Positions 21,955-30,774 of a stretch of 34,532 nt of DNA are shown here, piece after piece (the first letter of the stretch is position 1; each line of letters begins with the position of its first letter). A program made the position numbers and the translations under genes. The stretch covers positions 1-34,532 of the forward strand of contig JBILOU010000020.1 of assembly GCA_044374295.1 (NCBI GenBank), read 5' to 3'. This DNA comes from CAIZGX01 sp044374295 (GTDB lineage Bacteria > Bacteroidota > Bacteroidia > Flavobacteriales_D > Sanyastnellaceae). Under the pieces are notes generated by a model. The model was given only the letters and a program-made list of their open reading frames with translations, made no database searches and was not told the DNA's origin.

Positions 21955-23259
21955 ATGACGAAATTTTTCTCTTTCATTTCCATATTTACGCTGTTCACTT
22001 TGATCATTGATTTTTATTCTTATCAGGGAATAAAGCAATTGACAGAGAAGTATCCAGACTTCTGGAGAAAGCTATGGCGCAGACTCTTTTGGTTGCCTTC
22101 CATCATGGCAATACTGTTAATTGTTATTGTTTTCATTGGTTCAGAGAAAGAAGTAAAGGGAAGTAATTTCAAGTTGTTCTACTTTGTAACCGGATTCATC
22201 TTTATTGCGCTTGTGCCAAAGGTGGTTTTCTTGGTGTTTCATTTCATGAACGATTTAGTTCGAATGGGGAAGTGGATTGTTCGGAAACTAAAAGGACTTT
22301 TAACCAAAAACGAGAATACCGATTTCGAAGAGCAAGAGTCTGATAAAATGACGCGCTTTCAGTTTTTTAATCAAGTTGGTTTAGGAGCTGCAGCCGTTAC
22401 CATGGGTGCTACCTTCTACGGTATTTTCAAAGGGAAGTACGATTTCAGGGTCTGTGAAGAATCGCTGAATTTCTCCAATCTACCGCAAGCTTTTAATGGT
22501 CTTCGTATTGTTCAAATCAGTGATGCGCATTTAGGGAGTTTTCTCGATAATAGTTTTGAAGAAGTTCAAGGTGCTCTAAAACGCATCAACGACTTGAATC
22601 CAGATGTCATCTTCTTCACCGGAGATTTGGTAAACAACCTCGCTGAAGAAGCCGAGCCGTGGGTAAGTTACTTCAGTCAACTGCATGCCCCTCTGGGCAA
22701 GTTTTCCATTTTAGGGAATCACGATTATGCTGAATACGTTTACGATCCGAAAGACCCAGCGAATGCGCAAATTCTTGCTGAGAACATGCTTCAATTGGAA
22801 TCTGTGCACGACCGCATGGGCTTCCGCTTGCTGAAGAATGAAACCGTTGAATTAGAAAAGCAAGGCGAGCGCATTTCATTAATTGGAATTGAGAATTGGG
22901 GGAAGGGACGTTTTTCAAAACACGGAAAGCTCGATGTGGCCATGACAAACATGCCGCAGAACAACTTTACTATTTTGCTTTCGCACGATCCAAGTCATTG
23001 GGAAGCACAAGTATTGGGTCAGCAAAACATTGATCTAACATTTTCAGGGCATACACACGGAGCGCAATTCGGTATTGAAGCGCCTATGCTACACATAAAG
23101 GCAAGCCCTTCCCCTTGGTTTGGATACAAACGCTGGGGCGGCTTATATCAAGAGGGAAGGCAATACTTATACGTGAACAGAGGCTTCGGATTTTTAGGCT
23201 TTCCAGGGCGTGTGGGTATGCCTCCCGAGATTACTTTGGTGACAATTTTTTCAGCATAA
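21955..23259 (+). CDS. Membrane-anchored metallophosphoesterase (YkuE/YaeI-like)
   Basis: A 434-residue calcineurin-like phosphoesterase. Four hydrophobic segments come first (about 4-23, 48-64, 74-98 and 138-160). The two-metal phosphoesterase domain follows: ISDAHLG (about 189-195), FFTGDLV (about 223-229), GNHD (about 258-261), LLSHDP and SGHTHGAQFG near residue 364. All five metal-binding blocks are intact. Relatives include B. subtilis YkuE and E. coli YaeI (LpxH-like activity on UDP-diacylglucosamine has been reported for YaeI). The enzyme probably acts on lipid or cell-envelope phosphoesters at the inner membrane, but the substrate is open. It is divergent from the response regulator gene and not closely packed with the next gene. 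Confidence 0.92.
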   Translation: MTKFFSFISIFTLFTLIIDFYSYQGIKQLTEKYPDFWRKLWRRLFWLPSIMAILLIVIVFIGSEKEVKGSNFKLFYFVTGFIFIALVPKVVFLVFHFMNDLVRMGKWIVRKLKGLLTKNENTDFEEQESDKMTRFQFFNQVGLGAAAVTMGATFYGIFKGKYDFRVCEESLNFSNLPQAFNGLRIVQISDAHLGSFLDNSFEEVQGALKRINDLNPDVIFFTGDLVNNLAEEAEPWVSYFSQLHAPLGKFSILGNHDYAEYVYDPKDPANAQILAENMLQLESVHDRMGFRLLKNETVELEKQGERISLIGIENWGKGRFSKHGKLDVAMTNMPQNNFTILLSHDPSHWEAQVLGQQNIDLTFSGHTHGAQFGIEAPMLHIKASPSPWFGYKRWGGLYQEGRQYLYVNRGFGFLGFPGRVGMPPEITLVTIFSA

Positions 23260-23302
23260 TAACTTTTCGCTAACAAGTTGTTTATAACCTCTGGTGTGCT
23301 TT

Positions 23303-23325
23303 AGGTTAATTTTTGAAACCTTTTT
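23303..23325 (+). terminator. Possible weak terminator after the metallophosphoesterase gene
   Basis: AGGTT (23303-23307) and AACCT (23317-23321) can pair and run into five Ts (23321-23325). The stem is short and AT-rich, so this is tentative. Confidence 0.33.
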
Positions 23326-23329
23326 CGTT

Positions 23330-23337
23330 TATATTTG
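23330..23337 (+). promoter_or_regulatory. -7 box of the SiaB-like operon
   Basis: TATATTTG is a perfect TAnnTTTG, 19 bases before the ATG at 23357. It probably drives the SiaB-like and HEAT-cyclophilin genes together. Confidence 0.48.
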
Positions 23338-23356
23338 GTAACTGTATTTAGAAAAT

Positions 23357-23944
23357 ATGTCAAACCAAGAACTAAAGTTGCTGCAACACATTCACGCCGA
23401 CTACCATAAAGTTGTAGGAGACGTTTTGGTTGATTCTAGCGCCGAGATTCTGGTTTTCGCGCACTTCGGCGATTTCACCCCGAATAGAAATGAGCATATT
23501 CTCGAGGCAATTTCCTGCACCGACATCAATAAAAAAGATCTTCGTCAAACAACCAAGCGCGTAGTAACGGTATTGGTTGAAATGTTGCAGAACATTTCAA
23601 TTCATGGAGAGCGCGGAGATAATGGATTAATGAATGCCTATGCAGTTGTTGCTAAAGGGGGAGATTATTATAGAATTTGCACAGGGAATATGTTAACCGT
23701 CTCAGCTGCGCGTGTGCTTATGCGTAAATTAGAGATGCTGACAGAATTCGACAAAACAGATCTACGTTCTAACATTCGTCAGCGACTGAAGGAAGAAGGA
23801 TTAAGTGAAAAAGGCGGTGCCGGCATCGGATTGCTAACCATTGCCAGGAAGGCGGAAAAAGGTTGGTCGTACCGTTTCGATCTTATGGAAAATGATATGG
23901 TGTATTTTCAATTGAACGTCTCAGTTCCAATGGTAGAAAAGTAA
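23357..23944 (+). CDS. SiaB-like protein kinase (DUF6272, GHKL ATPase fold)
   Basis: A 195-residue protein with an ATP-binding GHKL layout. VEMLQNISIHGE (about 74-85) is an N-box-like segment, and KGGAGIGLLTIARK (about 152-165) is a G-box-like glycine loop. This matches SiaB-family proteins; in Pseudomonas, SiaB phosphorylates the small partner SiaC, and the SiaA phosphatase reverses this to control diguanylate cyclase activity. No SiaC (DUF1987), PP2C phosphatase or GGDEF protein is in the window, so partners must be elsewhere or different. It has no signal peptide. Its stop overlaps the next start by one base (TAATG at 23942-23946), so it is translationally linked to the exported HEAT-cyclophilin protein. 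Confidence 0.82.
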   Translation: MSNQELKLLQHIHADYHKVVGDVLVDSSAEILVFAHFGDFTPNRNEHILEAISCTDINKKDLRQTTKRVVTVLVEMLQNISIHGERGDNGLMNAYAVVAKGGDYYRICTGNMLTVSAARVLMRKLEMLTEFDKTDLRSNIRQRLKEEGLSEKGGAGIGLLTIARKAEKGWSYRFDLMENDMVYFQLNVSVPMVEK

Positions 23945-25875
23945 TGAGAGTTCTTCTTTTTTTAAGTGCGTTTTTTCTTTTTAGTTCACCAGTAGTTTCT
24001 CAAAGCAAAATTTACAACTTCGATTTAAGTCTTATTGAATCGAGAGGCGCAACGCTTGCCGACGGATTGAAATCTACCGATTTCGAAATTCAATTGCGCG
24101 CTGCACAGCAAGCTGCAACTTGGGGGAAGGCAGAGCATATTCAAGATTTGATTTTTCTACTTTTTAATTTAAGAAATTCGGTTACGCTTCCGAAGCACTA
24201 TGAAACTATGGCTGCAGCGGCTTATGCACTTGGACAAATTGAAGGGTCCAATGTGCAACAAATTGAGGCTTTACAGACAACCATTTTAAATGTTCCAAAT
24301 CAGAATTTAGTCAAGGAATCTTGGTTAGCATTAGCTAAATCAATGCACGAAACAGCTTCATTGGGAGTTCGTCTTGAAGATGCCTATGCTAAGAATTCAT
24401 CAATGCATCACAATCAATACGCATGCTTGGCTATAGCGGCCCGTAAGAGAATCAATCAAAGCGATTTTGTAAAGTCTATTCTGAATTACGATGATATTTT
24501 AAATTGGGAAGAAGAAGCGCGAGTGGCATTGGCGCAAGTCCTTGCAAGAACAGATTATGATTTTCTATCTGGAAATGCGCCAAGCAATGACCTTTACAAA
24601 TCGAAAGTTAAGCATTGGGTTGAAAATGAAAAATCGAAATACGTCCGCATTCAATTTGGAAGATTGGCTAGTCGTTATGAATGGTGGACGTTGCTCAACG
24701 ATTTAGCTTGCAGCGAAGACGAACAAATAGCGGAGCCAGCAATTCAAGTTATGCTCGCAAAGGATTCGACATTCATTCCAAATATATTTTGGGTTGATTT
24801 GAAGAACAAGGCAAGTGCGTTCAACTACATGCGCGTAGGTATTCATTTCAATCAATTCGATTTCGATCAAATTCGAGAAGTCTTGCGTGCCATACCAGAC
24901 AATAGCCGGGAGCAAATAGAGTTGGCCGGTGTATGGAATGAAAACGGACATCCCGATGCGCAGAATTTCATTATGCACAAGTACTCAGAGACAGAAGATC
25001 TGTTCCACAGAATCCTGTGGGTGCGTCAAATGTCGAACTCTTATTTATTTATTGACTCATTAGTCATAAACGACTTTCCAACCGCACCACCTGCTCTGCA
25101 ATACGCTATTACCGAATGTGTATTCGATTATGCGAAAAGCAATCCGAAGTACAATGAAGTGTTATTTCCGGGTTGGTTCGCTGTGTTGTGGACCTCTCAA
25201 GACGCGGGTGTAATCTCACTTTTAGCCACTTGGGCTTTGGAGAATGCTGAGCGCGTGAAAGGCAATGCTTTTCTTGGCACTAGCATCAAACAGGCACTTC
25301 CATTGTTTCAAAAAACAGAGACTGTAGAAACGTATAACGCCCTTTTAGATGCCTATAATGCCACACAAATGGATGAAGATGTGCTGGTGAGAATGCAACA
25401 AGTAACACGTCCTTTTCCTTCCGAAAAAGAATGGAAAAAGAATCGGTCGTGTAAAGTGAAATTGAAAACAGATGACGGGACTGTTGTGCTAAAACTGAAC
25501 GGAATAAACGCTCCTGAAAGTGTTGCGAATTTGTTGAAGTTGTGTAATCAGCATTATTACGACAGCATAGCATTTCACAGAGTTGTTCCGAATTTTGTAG
25601 TCCAAGCGGGCTGCACGCGCGGAGACGGCATGAGCGGAATGCCCTATGTGATTTCATCGGAATTTATGGGACACAATTTCGCACCACTCCACATTGGAAT
25701 GGCCAGTGCGGGCAAGCACACCGAAAGTGCACAGTGGTTCATTACGTTGGCTTACACCCCAAATTTGAACGGACGCTACACCGAATTCGGAGAAGTGGTT
25801 AGAGGAAAAAAAGTGTTGCAAAAGATTCAAGTCGGAACGCGAATTCGTTCCATGCGTGAACAACATGTATTCTAA
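23944..25875 (+). CDS. Exported HEAT-like repeat protein with C-terminal cyclophilin PPIase domain
   Basis: A 643-residue two-part protein. A signal peptide (about 1-19, ending VVSQ) is followed by about 480 residues of helical repeats that look HEAT/ARM-like (for example FEIQLRAAQQAATWG and MAAAAYALGQIEG). The C-terminal domain (about 503-640) is a cyclophilin: FHRVVPNFVVQAG is the family signature with its catalytic Arg, SAQWFITL corresponds to the core (S/Q)FFI motif, and GRYTEFGEVV is the last conserved block. Cyclophilins isomerise peptidyl-proline bonds. The protein probably works in the periplasm as a chaperone, with the repeats binding clients. Similar fusions occur in other Bacteroidota. 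It overlaps the SiaB-like gene by one base. Confidence 0.9.
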   Translation: MRVLLFLSAFFLFSSPVVSQSKIYNFDLSLIESRGATLADGLKSTDFEIQLRAAQQAATWGKAEHIQDLIFLLFNLRNSVTLPKHYETMAAAAYALGQIEGSNVQQIEALQTTILNVPNQNLVKESWLALAKSMHETASLGVRLEDAYAKNSSMHHNQYACLAIAARKRINQSDFVKSILNYDDILNWEEEARVALAQVLARTDYDFLSGNAPSNDLYKSKVKHWVENEKSKYVRIQFGRLASRYEWWTLLNDLACSEDEQIAEPAIQVMLAKDSTFIPNIFWVDLKNKASAFNYMRVGIHFNQFDFDQIREVLRAIPDNSREQIELAGVWNENGHPDAQNFIMHKYSETEDLFHRILWVRQMSNSYLFIDSLVINDFPTAPPALQYAITECVFDYAKSNPKYNEVLFPGWFAVLWTSQDAGVISLLATWALENAERVKGNAFLGTSIKQALPLFQKTETVETYNALLDAYNATQMDEDVLVRMQQVTRPFPSEKEWKKNRSCKVKLKTDDGTVVLKLNGINAPESVANLLKLCNQHYYDSIAFHRVVPNFVVQAGCTRGDGMSGMPYVISSEFMGHNFAPLHIGMASAGKHTESAQWFITLAYTPNLNGRYTEFGEVVRGKKVLQKIQVGTRIRSMREQHVF

Positions 25876-25907
25876 TTTGTAGTTGAGTTATGGAAACTCA
25901 AATTCCG

Positions 25908-26546
25908 ATGAAATTAAAATTAATCTTACCCTTGTTCATGATTGCCCTTGCTTCTTGCGCGCAATCGAACAAAGAAAATCCCAAAGGAGAAATTATGAAA
26001 GTTGAAATGAACGATTCGTTGGAAGTAGCCACCCTTGCAGGCGGATGTTTCTGGTGTGTGGAAGCGGTATACGCTAACGTAAATGGAGTAACTAAAGTAG
26101 AGTCGGGATATGCGGGCGGATTCATTAAAAATCCATCTTACAAAGAAGTCTGCAATGAAACGACAGGACATGCAGAGGCTGTTCAGATTTATTTCGACCC
26201 AAGAGTTGTTTCATTTTCCCAATTGCTTGAAATTTTCTTCGTGGTTCACGATCCGACCACATTGAATAGACAAGGTCCAGATTCAGGAACACAATACCGC
26301 TCTGCGATTTTCTATCACAACGAAAAGCAAAAAGAGTTGGCCATGAAAGCCATTCAAGCCATTAACGAAACAGGTGAGTGGGGCGCCAATGCTGTGACCG
26401 AGGTGACGGAATTCACCAATTTCTATAAGGCAGAGAATTATCATCAAGATTACTACGCATTAAACGGCGAGCAACCTTATTGCAGAATAATGATTACGCC
26501 CAAGCTAGAGAAATTCAAAAAGCGTTTCGGAGAACTCGCGAAATAG
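25908..26546 (+). CDS. msrA: Peptide methionine sulfoxide reductase MsrA, lipoprotein
   Basis: MsrA reduces the S-form of methionine sulfoxide in proteins, using thioredoxin or a similar donor. The start at 25908 (MKLKLILPLFMIALASC) gives a classical lipoprotein signal with the Cys in ASC; an in-frame ATG at 25890 would add METQIP and cannot be excluded. GCFWCVEAVY (near residue 46) carries the catalytic Cys, and VESGYAGG, YKEVCNETTGHAEAVQ, HDPTTLNRQGPDSGTQYRS and AENYHQDYY are the family blocks. The resolving-Cys region near the C-terminus is reduced to one Cys in QPYCRIM. No MsrB domain or gene follows. As a lipoprotein it should repair oxidised proteins in the envelope. It starts 32 bases after the HEAT-cyclophilin stop and may share its transcript. 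Confidence 0.95.
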   Translation: MKLKLILPLFMIALASCAQSNKENPKGEIMKVEMNDSLEVATLAGGCFWCVEAVYANVNGVTKVESGYAGGFIKNPSYKEVCNETTGHAEAVQIYFDPRVVSFSQLLEIFFVVHDPTTLNRQGPDSGTQYRSAIFYHNEKQKELAMKAIQAINETGEWGANAVTEVTEFTNFYKAENYHQDYYALNGEQPYCRIMITPKLEKFKKRFGELAK

Positions 26547-26552
26547 TTTTTT
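26525..26552 (+). terminator. Possible terminator overlapping the msrA end
   Basis: TTTCG (26525-26529) and CGAAA (26539-26543) can pair; the stop codon TAG and a six-T run (26547-26552) follow. The stem is only five pairs, so support is moderate. Confidence 0.35.
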
Positions 26553-26572
26553 CTGTTTTCTGAATTGCCTTA

Positions 26573-26621
26573 ACTTAGACAACCAATTGATTCAAAGGTG
26601 AGTCTATTGGAAAACCTAAGT
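26573..26621 (+). promoter_or_regulatory. Predicted leader hairpin of the T9SS adhesin-like gene
   Basis: ACTTAG (26573-26578) pairs with CTAAGT (26616-26621), and CCAAT (26583-26587) with ATTGG (26606-26610) inside it. The outer arm ends one base before the ATG at 26623, so the fold would mask the ribosome-binding region. Confidence 0.35.
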
Positions 26622-26622
26622 C

Positions 26623-28176
26623 ATGAAAAAACTTTTATATTCAGTTTTGTTCACTGCTTCAGCACTTTCGAGTCAAGCGCAATTCAGCGTAGATTCTATT
26701 TCTGATCAAACTTCTGCTGTAGAAGATTTGTTTTTAGCAAACGGAATCTTCGTAAACAACATCTCTTTCATTGGAGATTCTGCTCAACTCGGTTGGCTGA
26801 CAGATGGAGATTCCGTGTCACTTGGAATTAATGAAGGCCTCGTATTATCCACAGGAGTTGCGGCTACGGTCAGTAATGGTAACAACATTCCTGTAGGTAA
26901 TTGGTCGAATACGTTGAGTAATCCTGATTTGTCAGGATTGACAGGTTTTCCGACTTATGACTTGGCACAACTTGATTTTGACTTCATTGCAACTGGAGAT
27001 TCAATGACTTTTCAATTTGTATTCGGTTCTGCTGAATACCCTGAATGGGTCGGAAGTAACTTCAACGATATTTTTGGCTTCTTCGTGAATGGCCCGGGCA
27101 TTGCTGGTCCATACACAAACGGAGCTGTGAATCTAGCGCTCGTGCCAGGCACAAATACAGTGGTTAGTATCAACACAATTAATGCCGATACAAATGCAAC
27201 ATTGTACAACGACAATTCGACCTTATTAATTCCCAATTTCTTTTGTGACGGATACACTGTTCCGATGTTTGCATCAATTGGCAATTTAATTGTTGGTCAG
27301 ACTTATCATATCACATTGGCCATTACAGATGCTTCCGATGCTGCATTAGATTCCTGGGTATTCTTAGGTGGGAATTCTTTCCAACAATTCTGTACAGTGA
27401 ATTTCTTGGAAGAAGCAGAAGACAGAGGATCACAACAGTGTCTGCTCTCTCAAGTAAAGGCCGATTTAGATTACACCGTTTTCTGCGGAACAATCACTTT
27501 GGAGAATCAATCGCAAGTGAACTTGAACGTATCTAATGCCTATTACGAAATGGGCGATGGCAATACAATTACAGCTCATGCAACAGATGTTTACTCTTAT
27601 GTTAATCCAGGAAACTACACCGTGAAGTTGGTGCAAGAAACCATCGACGGTTTCACAGCGAAATACACCTTGGGTACTTTTCCAATTTCTGAAATCATGC
27701 CGAGTGAGCCATTCATTTCACAAAACGGTTCAATTGTAAGTATAGATAACTATGACCCAAGTTGGTTGGTATCTTGGTTTGTTTCAGTTGACGGCGGATT
27801 TACATACACTGAATTGGAAGGTATAACTACTCCTTCTTTCGACGTAACGGGAATTGTTTCTGATGGAACCTTTATCTATGCCGGAATTAGCAACGGTTGC
27901 TTGAACAGTTCAGTAGCGCAAATGGTCGTTGGTGTGGATGAGCTGTATCAAAACTCATTTAGTGTTTATCCGCAACCAGCAGATCAAGAAATTTTCTTTT
28001 CGAATGTGAACGAACCAAAGACTGTTAAAGCCTTCGATGCAACAGGCAAGATGGTTATGCTTGAAAACAATGTGACGAGCGTATTGAATGTTTCAACCTT
28101 ATCACCTGGATTCTATGTTTTACATGTAACGAACAGAAACGGAAAGCAAGAGCGAGTGAGTGTGATGTTGAAGTAA
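26623..28176 (+). CDS. T9SS-secreted protein with choice-of-anchor L and PKD-like domains
   Basis: A 517-residue surface or secreted protein. Signal peptide about 1-20 (ending SSQAQ). Residues about 35-265 match choice-of-anchor L domains: GLVLSTG, then FQFVFGSAEYPEWVGSNFND and IFGFFVNGPG. Residues about 300-350 look like a PKD repeat (YYEMGDGNTITAHATDVYSY, NPGNYTVKLV). The last 75 or so residues (from NSFSVYPQPADQEIFFS to MLK) form a type A T9SS sorting domain, which directs export through the outer membrane and usually anchoring to A-LPS. No enzyme motif is present, so an adhesive or structural role is likely. The next gene follows after three bases. Confidence 0.9.
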   Translation: MKKLLYSVLFTASALSSQAQFSVDSISDQTSAVEDLFLANGIFVNNISFIGDSAQLGWLTDGDSVSLGINEGLVLSTGVAATVSNGNNIPVGNWSNTLSNPDLSGLTGFPTYDLAQLDFDFIATGDSMTFQFVFGSAEYPEWVGSNFNDIFGFFVNGPGIAGPYTNGAVNLALVPGTNTVVSINTINADTNATLYNDNSTLLIPNFFCDGYTVPMFASIGNLIVGQTYHITLAITDASDAALDSWVFLGGNSFQQFCTVNFLEEAEDRGSQQCLLSQVKADLDYTVFCGTITLENQSQVNLNVSNAYYEMGDGNTITAHATDVYSYVNPGNYTVKLVQETIDGFTAKYTLGTFPISEIMPSEPFISQNGSIVSIDNYDPSWLVSWFVSVDGGFTYTELEGITTPSFDVTGIVSDGTFIYAGISNGCLNSSVAQMVVGVDELYQNSFSVYPQPADQEIFFSNVNEPKTVKAFDATGKMVMLENNVTSVLNVSTLSPGFYVLHVTNRNGKQERVSVMLK

Positions 28177-28179
28177 GAA

Positions 28180-29370
28180 ATGCTGAAAGAAGAATTTATA
28201 TATTTTTGGAAGGGAGCGCGATGGTTCGCGCTCCTTCCTGTTTTATACCTCGTGTTGCTCTTTATCAATCATCGTTTTCAATTGAGCGATTTCAATGTGT
28301 ATTACGGAGCAGCCGATGCGCTCATGAATGGAGAGCAAGTCTACGGTAAGGCTTTCGGATTGTCGAGCGGATTCTACAAATACTCTCCGGAAATTTTAGT
28401 TCCCTTTCTTCCTTTTGCATTGTTGAAGTATGACGTAGCTGCTGTCTTGTTTTATCTCGTCAATACTGGAATTATCCTCTTGTTGTTGAATGAATTCAAG
28501 CAAACTTTTTTCAAGTCGTATGAATGGGGAAAAGAAGTGTGGTTCTTTTTGATTGCTACCGTTTTGTTTTTCGGAGATCAACTCGAACGCGAATTGTTTT
28601 TAGGAAACGTCAATGCGCTTCTTCTTTTGTTAACGCTTTGGGCCATTCGTTCTATCGAGAATAAGCAGCACGCAAAGGCTGGATTAATCTATGCCGTTGT
28701 ATTGTGCTTCAAGATTCATTTTTTAATACTCCTTCCATATTTCATTTTGAAAAAAGAATGGAAAGTTCTTTTTTACACGATTGTCGGTTTAATTGGAATG
28801 GCAATCATCTTATTCATCTGCGTTCCGAATAGATTTGTTGTCCTTCATTCACAATGGCTGAAGGCGGTTCAAGCGCACAACGTGCAATTGGATCACAGCC
28901 CGAACACCATTTACTTCTTCATTCAGAGAGTTCTTTCATCCATGCATATGGCAGTCATTCCGATTGCCGCTGTACTTATAGGTTTGGGAATAGCAGCAGT
29001 TGCCTATTTAACGTTTATTTGGAAGAAGATTGGAATGGGATTTCAGTCGAAGGAAGCCCTTGTTCTATTAGCCTTAATTCCTGTTTTAACACACACCGAC
29101 ACCGAGCATTTCTTGTGGGCAATGCCTTTCTTTTTAATGATGCTCATCACCATTTCAACATGGAACCAAAAGGGGAAAATGTTTGGTTCGGGAATACTCG
29201 TATTGGCATCGATTCCCTTTCTTTTTAACAGCCCCGATCTCGTTGGAAAGTCTTTTTCAAAGATACTCGATGAAGGTGGCATAGGACTTTCGCTAATGCT
29301 GTTGCTACTGTTGTCTCTCCTTTATCGCAGTGTTAAGTTTTTCCGAAATCGCTTAATTAAATTCGGTTAA
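28180..29370 (+). CDS. GT87-like polytopic membrane glycosyltransferase (DUF2029)
   Basis: A 396-residue protein with about ten hydrophobic segments and a GT-C-type layout. FQLSDFNVYYGAADALMNGEQVYG (about 33-56) has the acidic residue and aromatic pattern of DUF2029/GT87 enzymes just after the first helix, and FYKYSPEILVPFLPFALL (about 66-83) is the following conserved block. GT87 members use polyprenyl-phosphate sugars, for example polyprenyl-phosphate-mannose, on the outer face of the inner membrane. A conserved HTDTEHF stretch near residue 306 is in a loop. It starts three bases after the T9SS protein gene. The two may be functionally linked through surface glycosylation, but this is only inference from spacing. 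Confidence 0.8.
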   Translation: MLKEEFIYFWKGARWFALLPVLYLVLLFINHRFQLSDFNVYYGAADALMNGEQVYGKAFGLSSGFYKYSPEILVPFLPFALLKYDVAAVLFYLVNTGIILLLLNEFKQTFFKSYEWGKEVWFFLIATVLFFGDQLERELFLGNVNALLLLLTLWAIRSIENKQHAKAGLIYAVVLCFKIHFLILLPYFILKKEWKVLFYTIVGLIGMAIILFICVPNRFVVLHSQWLKAVQAHNVQLDHSPNTIYFFIQRVLSSMHMAVIPIAAVLIGLGIAAVAYLTFIWKKIGMGFQSKEALVLLALIPVLTHTDTEHFLWAMPFFLMMLITISTWNQKGKMFGSGILVLASIPFLFNSPDLVGKSFSKILDEGGIGLSLMLLLLLSLLYRSVKFFRNRLIKFG

Positions 29371-29412
29371 TAACTCGCAGTTCGAATTTTTAGCTTGAAT
29401 CATTGAAGAAGA

Positions 29413-29420
29413 TATATTCG
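29413..29420 (+). promoter_or_regulatory. Candidate -7 box for phoH
   Basis: TATATTCG matches the TAnnTTCG form seen at several genes here and lies 16 bases before the ATG at 29437. Its last seven bases are also the left arm of a palindrome reaching into the start codon. Confidence 0.4.
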
Positions 29421-29436
29421 TTAAAACCAATCGAAT

Positions 29437-30774
29437 ATGGCTCCAAGAAAACAACGTAAAATTTTTGTGTTAGATACTTCCGTACTTCTACACGATCACA
29501 ACAGTATCAACAATTTTGAAGACAACTTTGTGGCCATACCAATTACGGTTTTGGAGGAACTCGATAAGTTCAAAGTTGGAAATGAAAATAAGAATTTTGA
29601 AGCACGCGAAACTATACGCATCATTGATAGACTTTCTGCCGCAGATACATTGAATTCCTGGATTCCGCTCGGAAATGGACATGGCGGAAAGTTTAAAATT
29701 ATACTCGATATTGATTTAGAATCGCAAGACGATGCAGAATCAATTTTCCAGTCGAAAAAGAATGATCATAAAATTCTTAATGCTGCAATTGTATTGCAGA
29801 AGCAAGAGAAGCGCAGTAAGGTGGTGCTTGTCACGAAGGACATAAATCTTCGTATCAAAGGGAAGGCATTGGATATCGTTGCTGAAGATTACAAGACGGG
29901 AAAGGTTAAGGAAAGTGTCACGGCATATCGTGGCTATAGTGTGTTGGAGAACGTCTCTGCCGAGGCTATTCGTAAGCTTTACACTGCAGGTGAATTAAAG
30001 GACGCTAAAGTTCTGGGGAAAGAAAAACACAACAATCATTTTTATGTGTTGAAGTCTGGAACCTCAAGTGCATTAGCATTTCACGGTGGGTTGGAAAAGA
30101 ATGTAGAGCGCATCGATAAGGTATATGCCATGGGTATTAAACCGAAAAATGCAGAGCAAGCATTCGCGCTTCATGCGATTATGAATCCGGAAATTAAGTT
30201 GATTACAATTTCGGGTGTGGCTGGTACAGGTAAAACACTTTTAGCGTTGGCCGGTTCCTTGGAAATGCGCAACGGTTTTGATCAACTCATTTTAGCCCGA
30301 CCAATTATTCCGCTTTCAAACAGAGACATTGGCTTCCTTCCTGGAGATGCAGAAGAGAAAGTGTCGCCCTACATGCAACCGCTTTTCGACAATCTGAATT
30401 TTATCAAAAAACAGTATTCTGAAAACGAAAAGAAGCGAAAAGTGATTGACGAAATGCAAGCCGATGGAAGAATCATGATTACACCATTGGCTTTTATTCG
30501 TGGAAGAAGTTTGTCGAATTGTGTTTTTATCATTGATGAAGCGCAAAACTTGACTCCGCATGAAGTGAAGACAATCATTACGCGTGCAGGGGAGAACACG
30601 AAAGTGATTTTAACTGGAGATGTTCGTCAGATTGATACGCCTTACTTAGATGAACAATCTAACGGATTGTCTTACGTCATGGACAGATTGAAAGGACAGG
30701 ATTTATATTGTCACATTACGCTGGAAAAAGGAGAGAGAAGTGAGCTAGCCAATTTGGCGAACGAGATGCTTTAA
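29437..30774 (+). CDS. phoH: PIN-PhoH family ATPase (PhoH2/YlaK-like)
   Basis: A 445-residue fusion of an N-terminal PIN ribonuclease domain and a C-terminal PhoH ATPase. The PIN domain (about 1-150) starts KIFVLDTSVLLHD with a metal-binding Asp, and further acidic residues follow (LEELDKF, DDAESI, VLVTKDINLR). The PhoH domain (about 215-445) has ISGVAGTGKTLLALAG (about 257-272) as Walker A and FIIDEAQNLT (near 366-375) as Walker B, followed by ILTGDVRQID. Mycobacterial PhoH2 acts as an RNA helicase and sequence-specific RNase, so RNA processing is the likely role. The gene ends interlocked with the convergent winged-helix gene: the two stops share TTAA at 30771-30774. Confidence 0.93.
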   Translation: MAPRKQRKIFVLDTSVLLHDHNSINNFEDNFVAIPITVLEELDKFKVGNENKNFEARETIRIIDRLSAADTLNSWIPLGNGHGGKFKIILDIDLESQDDAESIFQSKKNDHKILNAAIVLQKQEKRSKVVLVTKDINLRIKGKALDIVAEDYKTGKVKESVTAYRGYSVLENVSAEAIRKLYTAGELKDAKVLGKEKHNNHFYVLKSGTSSALAFHGGLEKNVERIDKVYAMGIKPKNAEQAFALHAIMNPEIKLITISGVAGTGKTLLALAGSLEMRNGFDQLILARPIIPLSNRDIGFLPGDAEEKVSPYMQPLFDNLNFIKKQYSENEKKRKVIDEMQADGRIMITPLAFIRGRSLSNCVFIIDEAQNLTPHEVKTIITRAGENTKVILTGDVRQIDTPYLDEQSNGLSYVMDRLKGQDLYCHITLEKGERSELANLANEML

